DNA of 46,236 bases from a cf. Phormidesmis sp. LEGE 11477 (GTDB taxonomy: Bacteria > Cyanobacteriota > Cyanobacteriia > Phormidesmidales > Phormidesmidaceae). The notes beneath the pieces are model-generated. The model did not search any database. It was not told the origin of the DNA and saw only the letters and a list, made by a program, of their open reading frames with translations. Position numbers and translations under genes: made by a program. The stretch's first letter is position 1. Every line of letters starts with the position of its first letter. Shown here in pieces: positions 7,678-17,134 of the stretch. The stretch spans positions 1 through 46,236 of the forward strand of contig NZ_JADEXO010000041.1 of assembly GCF_015207105.1 (NCBI RefSeq). The letters run 5' to 3'.

Positions 7678-8727
7678 TTGAGAAGATTGGTCTTATCTAA
7701 TAATGGTTTGTCTAACGATGGTTTGGTACGCGATAGATTCCAAGGAGGCTTGATTGGGCTTTGGCTGCTGCCTGTTGCCTTGCACTTCCAAGACTATGAG
7801 CAAGACTTGAGTAAGCGGGACTTTGGTGAGCAGTCTTGGGAGTCTGGTAAACAATCTGGTGATGCCTTATTGGCAGAGCGTGGTGACCAAATGGCTCTAT
7901 CGATTGCGATCGCGCGTCACTTCACTCAAATTGACATATTTTTGCACAGTCCTCAGCATCTCAAGCTCCAATATCTCAAGACCTCAGTATTGGATTCAGT
8001 CTCTGTGCTCGACAGTTTGCCTGTGCTTTTGCGCTATCACAGTGACTACATCAGGCGATGCGGAGCGGTTCTCGAACTGATAGCTAGAGAAGACCTAGAC
8101 CAGAACGTGCGGTCTCTGATGCAAATGCTGGTGTTAGGAGATGTTTTATCAATGGTTTTGAGCGGATCAGCCTGGCCGACTCACTTTCCTTCTATAGCCA
8201 CGCTGGAAGTACGAGCCTCGGACTGTGGGCTGTCGCCTTTGCAGCGTCGCGATTACATAGACCTCTGGCTGTCGCTAGGCGATCGCATGCGGCCTGGCTC
8301 AGCCGCCGTAACGGATGCGGTGACGGATGCGGTGATTGAGGGGATTGCGATCGCGCTAACCTACCCGAACGATTATTGTGCTGCCGTGTACAGAGCTCAA
8401 AAACCTTGGGCTACTAACAACGCTACTATCGGCTCTGCCCAACCTGTTTTTGCACCACCAATCGTCACACCTTCATCAGAATCCGCAACGGTCTTGTCTA
8501 GTATGATGGCAGGCATAGTTGCAGGTGCCGCAGGCGGCAGGGAATCTTTGCCTGTTCTTTGGCAGATACTGCCTAACAGCAAGCAACATTACACAGAAGA
8601 AAATGACCTGGGAAAAAATAATGTGGGGCTGAACTGGCAGCTATGCCAGGTGATTAACTTAGCCAACGGCCTGTTCGACCAGTGGGCAGGTGTCGTCAGA
8701 AAGTCACGCACTATAATAGCTAGATGA
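7678..8727 (+). CDS. ADP-ribosylglycohydrolase-like protein, apparently degenerate
   Basis: 349 residues. The opening RDRFQGGLIGLWLLPVAL resembles the family's DRFxGALLGLAxGDAL. The late segment SSMMAGIVAGAAGGRESLPVLW resembles the C-terminal DTDTxGAIAGALAG...IPxxW block. The Asp pairs that bind the Mg ions in true ADP-ribosylhydrolases are not visible at either place, so catalysis is doubtful. An in-frame TGA directly precedes the TTG at 7678. The real start could be that TTG, the TTG at 7687, or a later one, as no ATG exists in the first ~80 codons. The gene holds two in-frame tandem duplications (15 bp at 7696-7725, 12 bp at 8308-8331). Family assignment is by pattern only. Confidence 0.55.
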   Translation: MRRLVLSNNGLSNDGLVRDRFQGGLIGLWLLPVALHFQDYEQDLSKRDFGEQSWESGKQSGDALLAERGDQMALSIAIARHFTQIDIFLHSPQHLKLQYLKTSVLDSVSVLDSLPVLLRYHSDYIRRCGAVLELIAREDLDQNVRSLMQMLVLGDVLSMVLSGSAWPTHFPSIATLEVRASDCGLSPLQRRDYIDLWLSLGDRMRPGSAAVTDAVTDAVIEGIAIALTYPNDYCAAVYRAQKPWATNNATIGSAQPVFAPPIVTPSSESATVLSSMMAGIVAGAAGGRESLPVLWQILPNSKQHYTEENDLGKNNVGLNWQLCQVINLANGLFDQWAGVVRKSRTIIAR

Positions 8728-8816
8728 ACTATTTTCTGAGCTCGCACCGTTTTCTTAATTTTTTGCGTGTCGCCATTTGTAGCTTTGCTACATTGGTGGA
8801 TTAGGTAGGTTGTCCG

Positions 8817-11537
8817 GTGAGGATTATGCGTGCTCTCCGCCATGTTGCTAATCGGATTCGCCAGGTTTGGAAGAAGGTTGTTCCTGCCTCTTTTAGGAGA
8901 ATCATTGTTCGACTAAAGCCATCTAGTCGAACTTTAAAGAAAAAAGTTGCTCGTCGATGTTCTCCTCTGATCAACGGTGCCCAAAATTTTTTGCTGCTAG
9001 GAGACACTCAGCCGATGGCAAAGTCTTCTCTCGACCCGGTCTGCGCCAATGCTGAGGCTCATACTAAGGGGCTCAATGGGCAAGCTGCTGCTCATGCTAA
9101 CGGCAGTGAGCACACAAGGCCACGACCCTATCTTCCCCAAAGTCCTCACCACAACCGGCGTCCTTGTGCTCGCCGTTCTACAGGGCATACGCTGATTCGC
9201 TCACCCATCGGCTCTAGGCGGACTTGGATGGTGACTCTACTCGCGGTTATGCTTTTGGCGACCTGTTTCGGTCAGCGATTCTATCGGCAGCCCGCTTTAG
9301 ATGTTCGTTCTATCGCACCACAAACTTTTTATGCCCCTGCGAACGCCGTAGTTGAGGATAGAAAAGCGACCGAAAGTCGTCGCGAGGCAGTTCGCAGCGG
9401 CCTAGTTCAGGTATTGAGAATAGATCCTGAACAAACAGCGATGGCAATGCGATCGCTCAATACGCTTTTGCAGCAGGGACGTGAGCTGCGAGCTCAGGCC
9501 GGAAATCCACCTTTTCTCAACTTAGAAACGCTTTCGCAAACAACGCAGGACTTTTTGTTTCAGGCGACTGAAGCTCAATGGCAAGTGGTCTGGCGTTTAG
9601 CTAAAAAGCCCGATCTTTTCGCCGCCCAGGTACAAGCTATTGCCGATTCAACGGCAGTACCGACTGAAGCAGCTCCAAACGAGATCGACGCTGAGCTAAG
9701 TTCCCTGACAGCCATACAAAAGTTTGCCTTGCAAGAGCTACTTGCCTATCGCGAACTTTACAGTTTACCAAGGCTGGCACAGTTGCAGATTCGCCTAGAA
9801 AATCGTAGGCAGCAATATCAAAAAGATATAGAAGCGTTAGCAGCAGCAGCGAATACAGAAGGGCGACTGCTCTACAACTATCGGCTGTTCGAGCTATCAG
9901 AGGAGCAGTGGAGCAGGCTAGAGACAACCTCTCGTCAGCTACTTAACGAGATGATGCTTCAAGGCATTAGCGTCGGCACCCCAGATGATTTGCTGCGTAG
10001 GGCAATAGAGTCGAGAGTCTCAGATGAGCCTGACCCAGAAGTGAAAGCAATGACCGCAGAGTTTATAGCGACTTCAGTTGCCCCGAATTTGGTGGTCGAT
10101 GAAGAGCGCACTCGCCAACAGGCAGAGCGGGCAGTGGGTCAAATTGACCCGGTGATGCTTTCTGTAGAACAGGGCGATTTGATTGTTCGTGCTAGCGAGC
10201 CGATTGATGCTTCTGATTTTGTACTGCTGGACTATTTCGGTCTGACAAATCGCTATTTCAACTGGGTAGGTCTGTGTGGCTTTAGTGTGCTGATTACCTG
10301 TGCAGTCGCTTTTTATCTATGGGTAGATCATCTGCAGGTAAACCAGCTAAATCAGCGAGATCACTTGCTAGTTCTGCTGCTGTGTTTAGGGGTATCAGTG
10401 CTGGCAGCGCTGAAAGTGCCGACAATCGGACTGCCTGCGGTAGGGCTATTGGTGGGAAGCTTTTATGGCAATGCGCTCGGTGTGACTGTCATTGGACTCC
10501 TAATGCTGATACTGCCAATTGGCACAGCGATCAGCGTAATTCCACTAGTAGCGGGGGCTGCGGCAGCACTGCTGGGGACGTGGATTGCACCGCAGCTGCG
10601 ATCGCGCGAAGAATTTGCGCTACTAGGTGGTTTTGTTGGCCTTAGCCAAGCTATCGTTCACTTTATTTTGACTTTGATGCGCCTAACGGTAGCAGCGCCC
10701 CTGTGGAAATCTATCTTTATTGGCTCTGCTTTGCATGGGGTATATGGCATTGCTTGGAGCGTGCTGGCATTAGGGGTTAGTCCTTATTTAGAGCACTTTT
10801 TCGATGTAGTCACGCCGATTCGTCTAGCAGAGCTGGCCAATCCTAATCGGCCCTTATTAAAGCGCTTAGCCGCTGAAGCCCCTGGTACGTTCCAGCACAC
10901 AATGTTCGTGGCTAATCTGGCAGAATCGGGGGCTCGCGCATTGGGTCGCAATGTGGAGTTAGTGAGGGCTGGAACGCTCTATCATGACATCGGCAAAATG
11001 CACGACCCCCAGAGCTTCATTGAGAACCAGCTGGGAGGACCTAACAAGCACGACGAGATCGACGATCCGTGGATTAGCGCTGGCATCATCAGAAAGCATG
11101 TGACCCAAGGGCTAGTGATGGCTAGGAAGTATCGGCTGCCCCAGGCGGTGCAGGCATTTATCCCTGAGCATCAGGGCGATATGAAAATCAGCTATTTCTA
11201 TCAGCAGGCTAAGCAGCGTCAGGAAAAAGAGCCGTCGCTAGTCGTCAACGAAGCGGACTTTAGTTACGACGGGCCTATTCCCCAAAGCCCTGAAACTGGA
11301 ATTACGATGCTGGCAGATTCTTGTGAAGCAGCGCTGCGATCGCTCAAGCCAGAAGCCTCTATGGATGAAGCCTATAGTCTAGTCAACCGGATCCTACGGG
11401 CTCGGTGGCGCAGTCGTCAGCTTGTAGACAGTGGTCTGAGCCGAGGCGACATGGATATTATTGCGAGCGTTTTCATTCAGGTTTGGCAGCAGCATAATCA
11501 CAAGCGAATTGAGTATCCGAAGAATGTACTTGTTTAG
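8817..11537 (+). CDS. PgpH-type 7TM-HD phosphohydrolase, probable c-di-AMP phosphodiesterase
   Basis: 906-residue membrane enzyme. An unusually long basic N-terminal region (about 135 residues) precedes the first membrane helix (about 137-153). A large extracytoplasmic 7TMR-HDED domain (about 155-475) follows, then seven transmembrane helices (about 480-665) and a cytoplasmic HD domain. The HD metal site is seen as QHTMFVANLAE (first His about 693) and LYHDIGK (HD at 723-724). Related enzymes hydrolyse c-di-AMP, a messenger controlling potassium, osmotic balance and night survival in cyanobacteria. The GTG start has AGGTAGG 7 nt upstream; an in-frame ATG three codons later (8826) is the alternative. 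The spacer to the preceding ADP-ribosylglycohydrolase-like gene is 89 nt. Confidence 0.92.
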   Translation: MRIMRALRHVANRIRQVWKKVVPASFRRIIVRLKPSSRTLKKKVARRCSPLINGAQNFLLLGDTQPMAKSSLDPVCANAEAHTKGLNGQAAAHANGSEHTRPRPYLPQSPHHNRRPCARRSTGHTLIRSPIGSRRTWMVTLLAVMLLATCFGQRFYRQPALDVRSIAPQTFYAPANAVVEDRKATESRREAVRSGLVQVLRIDPEQTAMAMRSLNTLLQQGRELRAQAGNPPFLNLETLSQTTQDFLFQATEAQWQVVWRLAKKPDLFAAQVQAIADSTAVPTEAAPNEIDAELSSLTAIQKFALQELLAYRELYSLPRLAQLQIRLENRRQQYQKDIEALAAAANTEGRLLYNYRLFELSEEQWSRLETTSRQLLNEMMLQGISVGTPDDLLRRAIESRVSDEPDPEVKAMTAEFIATSVAPNLVVDEERTRQQAERAVGQIDPVMLSVEQGDLIVRASEPIDASDFVLLDYFGLTNRYFNWVGLCGFSVLITCAVAFYLWVDHLQVNQLNQRDHLLVLLLCLGVSVLAALKVPTIGLPAVGLLVGSFYGNALGVTVIGLLMLILPIGTAISVIPLVAGAAAALLGTWIAPQLRSREEFALLGGFVGLSQAIVHFILTLMRLTVAAPLWKSIFIGSALHGVYGIAWSVLALGVSPYLEHFFDVVTPIRLAELANPNRPLLKRLAAEAPGTFQHTMFVANLAESGARALGRNVELVRAGTLYHDIGKMHDPQSFIENQLGGPNKHDEIDDPWISAGIIRKHVTQGLVMARKYRLPQAVQAFIPEHQGDMKISYFYQQAKQRQEKEPSLVVNEADFSYDGPIPQSPETGITMLADSCEAALRSLKPEASMDEAYSLVNRILRARWRSRQLVDSGLSRGDMDIIASVFIQVWQQHNHKRIEYPKNVLV

Positions 11538-12028
11538 CGCTGCCTAATAATTATTACGTTACGTAGATTTACGTAGCACGCGAGTTATTCAGCCCCCTGT
11601 CTTAGTAGGCATTCCCTGTCTTGGTGAGCATTTCCTAGCGCCGCTAAGCGACGTGGGGTCTCACCGCTAGCGCCGTACGACGACGCGGGCTTCTACCACT
11701 ATATACAGAGTTTTGAGGGTGAGGTGAAGTTCTCACTCTCCAAGCGCTCAAGGCCATAGGTGTAGAAAACCAAAAACATACCTCAATAGAGAGAGAGTAA
11801 TGTTTTCTCATTTACGTTACATTTTGTTACTATTAGTAAAACAACGAGACGACTAAGGGCTTCATGTACATTTTCTGGCTGTCTAGCTAGATCTTCCATC
11901 TACTGATGGCAGGGGTTTTGGCTAGTTAAGAATGTCTGAAGCGAAATGGCTAAAGCCATGGGTGCGTTCCTTTTCCCCTTTTTGTGTCCTAGTATTGCTG
12001 CTCTATTTACTGCCGCACGATTTTTACA
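11538..12028. other. Intergenic region upstream of a sigma factor gene
   Basis: 491 nt without a convincing ORF. It contains a 19-bp duplication (ccctgtcttagtaggcatt at 11595-11613, ccctgtcttggtgagcatt at 11614-11632). It also has a 9-bp-stem hairpin at about 11717-11742 (gagggtgag paired with ctcactctc, one G-U), and a small palindrome ttactattagtaa near 11826-11838. The length and structure suggest a long 5' leader or upstream control region for the sigma factor. No promoter is defined with confidence. Confidence 0.55.
11595..11632. repeat. 19-bp tandem duplication
   Basis: Two 19-bp copies with three mismatches, in the spacer after the PgpH-type gene and upstream of the sigma factor gene. 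Confidence 0.8.
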
Positions 12029-12982
12029 ATGAAAGCTAATTCGTCTAGGGATCCCGTTCGTTCGTACCTCAAAGAGATTGGTCGTGTGCCGCTGCTGACT
12101 CACGAAGAAGAGATCGTGCTAGGCAAGCAGGTTCAAAAGTTGATGGCGCTTACAGTAGTTCAGAGTGAGCTAGCTGAAACCCTTGATCGTGAACCTACTG
12201 ATGGTGAATGGGCCGCAGCGGCCAAGATCTCTGAAGATGAGCTGATAGCTATCGTGGCAGAAGGTGAGCGAGCCAAGCACAGAATGGTAGAAGCGAACCT
12301 GCGTTTGGTTGTCTCTGTCGCTAAAAAATACATCAAGCGCAATGTGGATCTGCTGGATTTGATCCAAGAGGGCACAATCGGTATGCAGCGCGGTGTAGAA
12401 AAGTTTGATCCTTCCAAGGGATATCGGTTTAGTACCTATGCCTACTGGTGGATTCGTCAGGCGATCACCCGTGCGATCGCAGAAAAAAGCCGCACTATTC
12501 GCCTGCCCATTCACATTACTGAAAAGCTGAACAAAATTAAAAAGGCCCAGCGCCAGTTCGCTCAGCAGCATGGTCGCACGCCTACTGCTGTTGAAATTGC
12601 TGATGAAACTGGTTTTACCGTCAAGCAGGTACGCGAGTATCTAGATAAATCTCGCCAGCCGCTGTCTTTAGATTTAAAGGTGGGTGACAATCAGGACACC
12701 CAGCTTGGCGATCTGCTAGAAGACGATGGCCAAACGCCAGATGACTACGCGGTTACCTCTTCGCTCAAGAGCGATCTAAAGCGGATCATGGCTGATCTAA
12801 CGCCGCAGCAGCAGAGAGTAATCGCCCTTCGTTTTGGTTTAGAAGACGGTAAAAATATGACACTCGCTAAGATTGGCGCGATGTTAGATATTAGTCGTGA
12901 GCGGGTTCGTCAAATTGAAAGAGAGGCGCTGACGAAGCTGCGTAAGCGCCAGGGCGACATGCGTGAGTATCTAGCGGGCTGA
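12029..12982 (+). CDS. Group 2 (RpoD-like, non-essential) sigma factor
   Basis: 317 residues. It lacks the long region 1.1 of the primary sigma factor and begins with region 1.2 ([21 protein letters not shown]). Region 2 core binding and -10 recognition are seen in [37 protein letters not shown] and [15 protein letters not shown]. Region 3 is [14 protein letters not shown]. Region 4 has the -35 recognition helix [20 protein letters not shown]. Group 2 sigmas in cyanobacteria handle stress, light and nitrogen responses. This one looks closest to the SigD/SigB subgroup, but I cannot assign the letter. The ATG is chosen because region 1.2 starts eight residues later. A long spacer upstream (491 nt) suggests separate regulation. 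Confidence 0.93.
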   Translation: MKANSSRDPVRSYLKEIGRVPLLTHEEEIVLGKQVQKLMALTVVQSELAETLDREPTDGEWAAAAKISEDELIAIVAEGERAKHRMVEANLRLVVSVAKKYIKRNVDLLDLIQEGTIGMQRGVEKFDPSKGYRFSTYAYWWIRQAITRAIAEKSRTIRLPIHITEKLNKIKKAQRQFAQQHGRTPTAVEIADETGFTVKQVREYLDKSRQPLSLDLKVGDNQDTQLGDLLEDDGQTPDDYAVTSSLKSDLKRIMADLTPQQQRVIALRFGLEDGKNMTLAKIGAMLDISRERVRQIEREALTKLRKRQGDMREYLAG

Positions 12983-13074
12983 CCCGTGTAGGCGAATAGC
13001 AGTTCAACTGTCGAAAGAATTGACTTACGGCGCACAGATGCATAACCCTAGAGGAGGGGCTACGCCATAGCCTA

Positions 13075-13485
13075 GTGAACACCATTTGGGCTACACGTAC
13101 GCCGCGTATTTTTATAGCTGTGACTTTTTACGAATTTCTCTTGCTCCTGTTTTCGGTAGTGATGGCGGCTTGTGGTCAGCTGTTGCTCAAGCTAGGCGCT
13201 TTAAAGATTGAGTCGGTTGTGGCTCCAACTTTGGTAGGACGTGTCGTTGGTAGCGTCCTCATTCCCGAATTAATTGCAGGACTGGCTTTTTATGGGGTGG
13301 GTGCGATCGCATACATTCTTCTACTCTCTCGTGTAAAGCTCAGTATCGCCGCCCCTAGCTCTGCTTCTATCTACATTCTTTCTGTTTTCATCGGCATATT
13401 TGTTTTCAAAGAGCCCGTGTCGCTATTAAGGATGATAGGAATCTTTCTGATTGCCTGCGGTGTGATTTTAGTTGTCTCAAAGTAG
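13075..13485 (+). CDS. Small DMT/EamA-like four-helix membrane protein
   Basis: 136 residues with four hydrophobic segments: about 20-40 (LLLLFSVVMAACGQLLLKLG), 57-85, 88-112 and 114-134. The repeat-half architecture and the late motif SASIYILSVFIGIFVFKEPV are typical of drug/metabolite-transporter half-size proteins (SMR/EamA-like, ArnE/F-like). They probably work as dimers in the cytoplasmic membrane. The substrate is unknown. The GTG start at 13075 lacks a well-placed ribosome binding site: AGAGGAGGGG lies about 20 nt upstream. A GTG at 13120 (residue 16) would also give an intact first helix. The next gene, cbiG-cobJ, begins 20 nt after the stop, so the two are probably co-transcribed; a link to cobalt or corrinoid transport is speculation. 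Confidence 0.75.
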   Translation: MNTIWATRTPRIFIAVTFYEFLLLLFSVVMAACGQLLLKLGALKIESVVAPTLVGRVVGSVLIPELIAGLAFYGVGAIAYILLLSRVKLSIAAPSSASIYILSVFIGIFVFKEPVSLLRMIGIFLIACGVILVVSK

Positions 13486-13505
13486 AACAGGTTTGTAGTG
13501 TATCC

Positions 13506-15458
13506 ATGTCACCTATTGCTGCAATTACGACAACGCCTTTGGGCTTACGCTGCCTAGCCCCACTGTGTGAAAGTTCGCCTGAAGGTCTACCACGTAATGG
13601 CGAGCGTAATGTCAAGCATAGAAAGGCCGCTCGGACCATTCAGCTATGGATTTCGCCTGGCCTGCAGCATGAGGCGGCCAACTTAAATCTCAGCTATTGT
13701 GTCTATGACACTTCTCTATCGGCTTTCTTGCAGGCGCACTGGCGAAAGTATGAAGGCTTTGTCTTTTGTTTGGCTAGCGGCGCGGTCGTTCGGCTGATTG
13801 CGCCCTTACTCACTGACAAAACCGTTGATCCGGCGATTGTTGTAGTCGATCAGGCCAGAAAAGTTGCTATTAGCCTATGTGGCGGACATCAAGGCGGTGG
13901 CGATCGGCTCACGCTGCAAGTCGGTCAGTTGCTAGAGGCCCAGCCGATTCTAACGGGTGCGGCGAATGGTCTAGAGCTACCTGCGATTGATACTCTAGGT
14001 AAGCCATTTGGATGGAAGCAAGGAACAGGAGACTGGTTAGGCGTTAGCAGTGCGGTTGCTAAGCAAGCGCCGATTCAGATCATCCAAGAAGCTGGCACAG
14101 ACCTTTGGCAAAAGCACTTACCTAAATCTCACATCTTTCAATTTGGCTTCCCCGAATTCAAAGATCGAAACGATTTTCCTTCTCCTCAAGCCCGGATCTG
14201 GATTAGTCCTATTCAGCGAACTTTCAGCCCGGATGCAGCACTACCAAAAGCGCAGTGGCATCCGCGTGTGCTGTGGTTGGGGATTGGGTGTGAGCGCGGG
14301 ACGGATAAAGCGCTAATTGCCTACGCTATTGAAAAAGCTTGCGTGGAAAATCACTTGGCGATGGACGCGATCGCGGGGGTTGCTACGCTCTCTCTCAAAG
14401 CGGACGAAGTGGGTCTGCTCGAACTGCTTCAGGAAAAGAATTGGCCGCTAAAATGCTTCGATGCAGACAGTCTGAAAAAAATCGACGTTCCCAATCCCTC
14501 TGAGATTGTTGAACAGGCTGTTCAGACGCCCAGTGTGGCGGAAGCTGCTGCTCTAAAAGCCGCAGGCTCTAGCCAACTGTGCGTTCAAAAGCACATTGTT
14601 AAGCAACCGGGGCTGACGGGCGCAGTCACTGTTGCGATCGCCCAGGCTCAAACTGAATATACCGGACGACATGGCCAGCTTCACCTCATCGGCACGGGGC
14701 CTGGCAGCCTTAGCCAAATCACGCCTGCGGCCAAGGCTGCCATTATCAACGCGGATGTTGTGATTGGCTACACGCTCTACATCGATCTGATTCGTCCGCT
14801 TTTACGTCCTGGCCAGATTGTCGAAGGGCTGCCTATCACTCAAGAACGGCAGCGCGCCGAAAGAGCAATTGATCTTGCCAGATGGGGGCTGACCGTAGCC
14901 GTTATCTCCTCTGGTGACTGTGGTATTTACGGAATGGCTGGGCTCGTTTTTGAACAGTTGCGGGCCACAGATTGGAACGGTGAAGTTCCGGCGGTTCAGG
15001 TCTTTCCCGGCGTCAGCGCTCTACAGTCTGCCGCTGCTAAGGTCGGGGCACCGCTGATGCACGACTTTTGCGCCATCAGCCTTAGCGACTTACTAACGCC
15101 CTGGCCCGTGATCCAGAACCGACTGCGCGCCGCTGCTGAAGCTGACTTCACGGTAGCTCTCTACAATCCCAAATCCAAAACTCGAACCCAGCAGATTGTC
15201 TTTGCTCGCGACTGTTTCTTGCAGCACCGAGACCCTAAAACGCCTGTGGCTTTGGCGCGATCGCTCTACCGCCCCGACGAGCGCATCACGCTCACCACCC
15301 TACAAGAGATGTTCACCCACCCGATTGACATGCTCACCACGGTTATCATCGGTAACCGCAGCAGCCAGAGCCATAAAGGTTGGTTCATCACACCTAGAGG
15401 ATATCTACAAGATTCCGTAGAAGCACGTTCGCAAAAGACCAATGAAGAAAGTCTTTAA
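13506..15458 (+). CDS. cobJ: CbiG-CobJ fusion: cobalt-precorrin-5A hydrolase / precorrin-3B C17-methyltransferase
   Basis: 650 residues, two enzymes of corrin-ring assembly in one chain. The N-terminal ~360 residues are CbiG-like, with GFVFCLASGAVVRLIAPLL, VCGGHQGGGD-like SLCGGHQGGGD, and WLGIGCERGT followed by a C-terminal CbiG region. This part opens the ring lactone and releases acetaldehyde. From about residue 390 comes an S-adenosylmethionine-dependent tetrapyrrole methylase: HLIGTGPGSLSQIT, VVIGYTLYIDLI, SSGDCGIYGMAGL, and VFPGVSALQSAAAKVGAPL. It contracts the ring with C17 methylation. Such fusions are known in cyanobacteria and fit pseudocobalamin synthesis. The ATG is 20 nt after the DMT-like gene. 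The gene converges on the GHL10 gene with only 8 nt between stops and no obvious terminator. Confidence 0.93.
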   Translation: MSPIAAITTTPLGLRCLAPLCESSPEGLPRNGERNVKHRKAARTIQLWISPGLQHEAANLNLSYCVYDTSLSAFLQAHWRKYEGFVFCLASGAVVRLIAPLLTDKTVDPAIVVVDQARKVAISLCGGHQGGGDRLTLQVGQLLEAQPILTGAANGLELPAIDTLGKPFGWKQGTGDWLGVSSAVAKQAPIQIIQEAGTDLWQKHLPKSHIFQFGFPEFKDRNDFPSPQARIWISPIQRTFSPDAALPKAQWHPRVLWLGIGCERGTDKALIAYAIEKACVENHLAMDAIAGVATLSLKADEVGLLELLQEKNWPLKCFDADSLKKIDVPNPSEIVEQAVQTPSVAEAAALKAAGSSQLCVQKHIVKQPGLTGAVTVAIAQAQTEYTGRHGQLHLIGTGPGSLSQITPAAKAAIINADVVIGYTLYIDLIRPLLRPGQIVEGLPITQERQRAERAIDLARWGLTVAVISSGDCGIYGMAGLVFEQLRATDWNGEVPAVQVFPGVSALQSAAAKVGAPLMHDFCAISLSDLLTPWPVIQNRLRAAAEADFTVALYNPKSKTRTQQIVFARDCFLQHRDPKTPVALARSLYRPDERITLTTLQEMFTHPIDMLTTVIIGNRSSQSHKGWFITPRGYLQDSVEARSQKTNEESL

Positions 15459-15466
15459 GCTCGCAG

Positions 15467-17134
15467 CTAGTTGCCTTCTACTTCCACACCTGCTGCGCCC
15501 GTATCTTCTGATCTTAACAGCACCTCGCGATCTATCCGCCGATCTGCCGATGAACAGAACTTTCGCGACCGATTGAATTCGGCGTCTAGCCAATCAAAAG
15601 AGAAATGACTGACCGTTTTCAGCTGAGGTAGCGATCGCTGCAGCGCATCCATCTGTGCTTCTAAAGAGGGCCTTTCTCGCTCCGTGATCCCCCATGCACC
15701 TGCTAGCGCAGGCTTCACCGTTGCCGGATTACGCCGCACATTTAATACTCGTCTTATTTCATCGACAATGCAGTTCGTATTTCCACAAACTGCATAGGCC
15801 ATGGGATGAAAGTCTAACCATTCAGGGAATCGGTTCCAGTGCTGCAAGCGAGAATCATAGCCATTCCCAATCGCTCGATTACCGTTTGGAAAGAAGACCG
15901 CTCCGGCTGGAATGCCTGCTTGTCTCGCAGAAGTCGCGCCTGCCTGTAGAAAATCGACCACGCCCTGAATCGCATGGGCTACGCTCAGCCGCCATAGCTC
16001 AAGCTGTAAACCAGGTCGTCTTTCAGAGGCCGGGGCTAAATCATCGGGTGCTACAGGTGCAGGGGTCCGACTCTGCCAAAGCGGTTCTCCTTCACTAGGG
16101 TACAAACTGTCCGTTTGGGAAACATCTGTATCCGTTAGATAGCCCTGCTGCATGAAACGCTGAATGAGCGCTCGGCCCTTACCATTAGTTCCTCTTTGCA
16201 CCAGCGCTTGTCTGGCCGCCGGACCGTAAATCCACAGATCCTTTACCCGACTTGCTACCGAATTACCGCCGACTAAACGCGGGTAGCGGACATAGTCGTA
16301 CAGCGCGCCATCTGGTTTTCGCGCCAGCACTGCCTGCACCATCTGCTGATAGTCTTGCTGGGCAACGCGGTTGTAGGGATCGATAAATACTTCTTCAGAC
16401 TTACCGCTCTTGCCGTTGTTGGCATAGTCCAGCGTATCTGATCCTCTGCCATTTCGAGCCAGTACCTGCCGTCTGTCGGAACGCTGACCATAGGAATAGC
16501 CAAAATTCAGGGTAAACATCCAAGCATAGGCATCTAGACTGCGCGCACGGGCGGCGGCGATCGCTTCTGCCAACAGATCGCGATCGGCAAATTCTTCAGC
16601 TTGAACGACACTTGGCCAAACCGTAGGGTTATCATTCTTGGGCAGCAGCACCTGACCATTAGAAAACGCTTCGATATAAACCTGGTTATAGCCAAGGTTC
16701 ACAATCCGATCCATCAGCGTATCTAGGCCACCTGGGCGCAGGTCGCAGGGGTACAGCCTTAGCCAAACAGCTTGGTTCTCTGGCCATTGCGTGCGCCGGC
16801 AGTTTCTCATCGCCTCTGCATGCTGACGCGATCGCATCTCATACTGTCTCTGCGAGACTTCATCTCCCTGCAGTCCCGCTAAGCGTAAGGACTCTGTGCT
16901 CTGTGCTTCAACCTCAGAAATCTGGCAGAATCGGTTCATGCTCGCCGCAGCAGACTGAGCCATCGTAGAGCGAGCCATCATAGAGTGCAGCGACACCAGT
17001 AAAAAGCAGCTAAGCACAGCAATTCGCAGCCACTTTTGTTTCAGCCTCTGAGGTAGCCATACTCTGTAGAGCTTTCTAACGATTTGCTTCACTCTCAAGA
17101 CCATAGCTGTTTGCTTAATTGGTTGCTTTGTCAA
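15467..17134 (-). CDS. Exported glycosyl-hydrolase-like 10 (GHL10) family protein
   Basis: 555 residues. A basic N-terminus with a hydrophobic stretch at about 38-53 (LRIAVLSCFLLVSLHSMMA) suggests a signal peptide or anchor. The central region is a TIM-barrel-like domain. Recognisable pieces are AVWLRLYPCDLRPGGLDTLM, GYNQVYIEAFSNGQVLLP, DAYAWMFTLNFGYSYG, FIDPYNRVAQQDYQQMVQAV, DGALYDYVRYP and FHPMAYAVCGNTNCIVDEI. These match the cyanobacterial GHL10 group, which is related to glycosidases acting on cell-surface polysaccharide. Whether it hydrolyses anything is unproven. The start could also be the internal ATG at codon 11 (AMVLRVKQ). It is convergent with cbiG-cobJ. Confidence 0.82.
   Translation of the reverse strand: MTKQPIKQTAMVLRVKQIVRKLYRVWLPQRLKQKWLRIAVLSCFLLVSLHSMMARSTMAQSAAASMNRFCQISEVEAQSTESLRLAGLQGDEVSQRQYEMRSRQHAEAMRNCRRTQWPENQAVWLRLYPCDLRPGGLDTLMDRIVNLGYNQVYIEAFSNGQVLLPKNDNPTVWPSVVQAEEFADRDLLAEAIAAARARSLDAYAWMFTLNFGYSYGQRSDRRQVLARNGRGSDTLDYANNGKSGKSEEVFIDPYNRVAQQDYQQMVQAVLARKPDGALYDYVRYPRLVGGNSVASRVKDLWIYGPAARQALVQRGTNGKGRALIQRFMQQGYLTDTDVSQTDSLYPSEGEPLWQSRTPAPVAPDDLAPASERRPGLQLELWRLSVAHAIQGVVDFLQAGATSARQAGIPAGAVFFPNGNRAIGNGYDSRLQHWNRFPEWLDFHPMAYAVCGNTNCIVDEIRRVLNVRRNPATVKPALAGAWGITERERPSLEAQMDALQRSLPQLKTVSHFSFDWLDAEFNRSRKFCSSADRRIDREVLLRSEDTGAAGVEVEGN

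Noticed and set aside
12170-12571. 133-codon frame on the minus strand inside the sigma factor gene
   Set aside because: Entirely antisense to a strongly conserved sigma factor; no ribosome binding site or family pattern.
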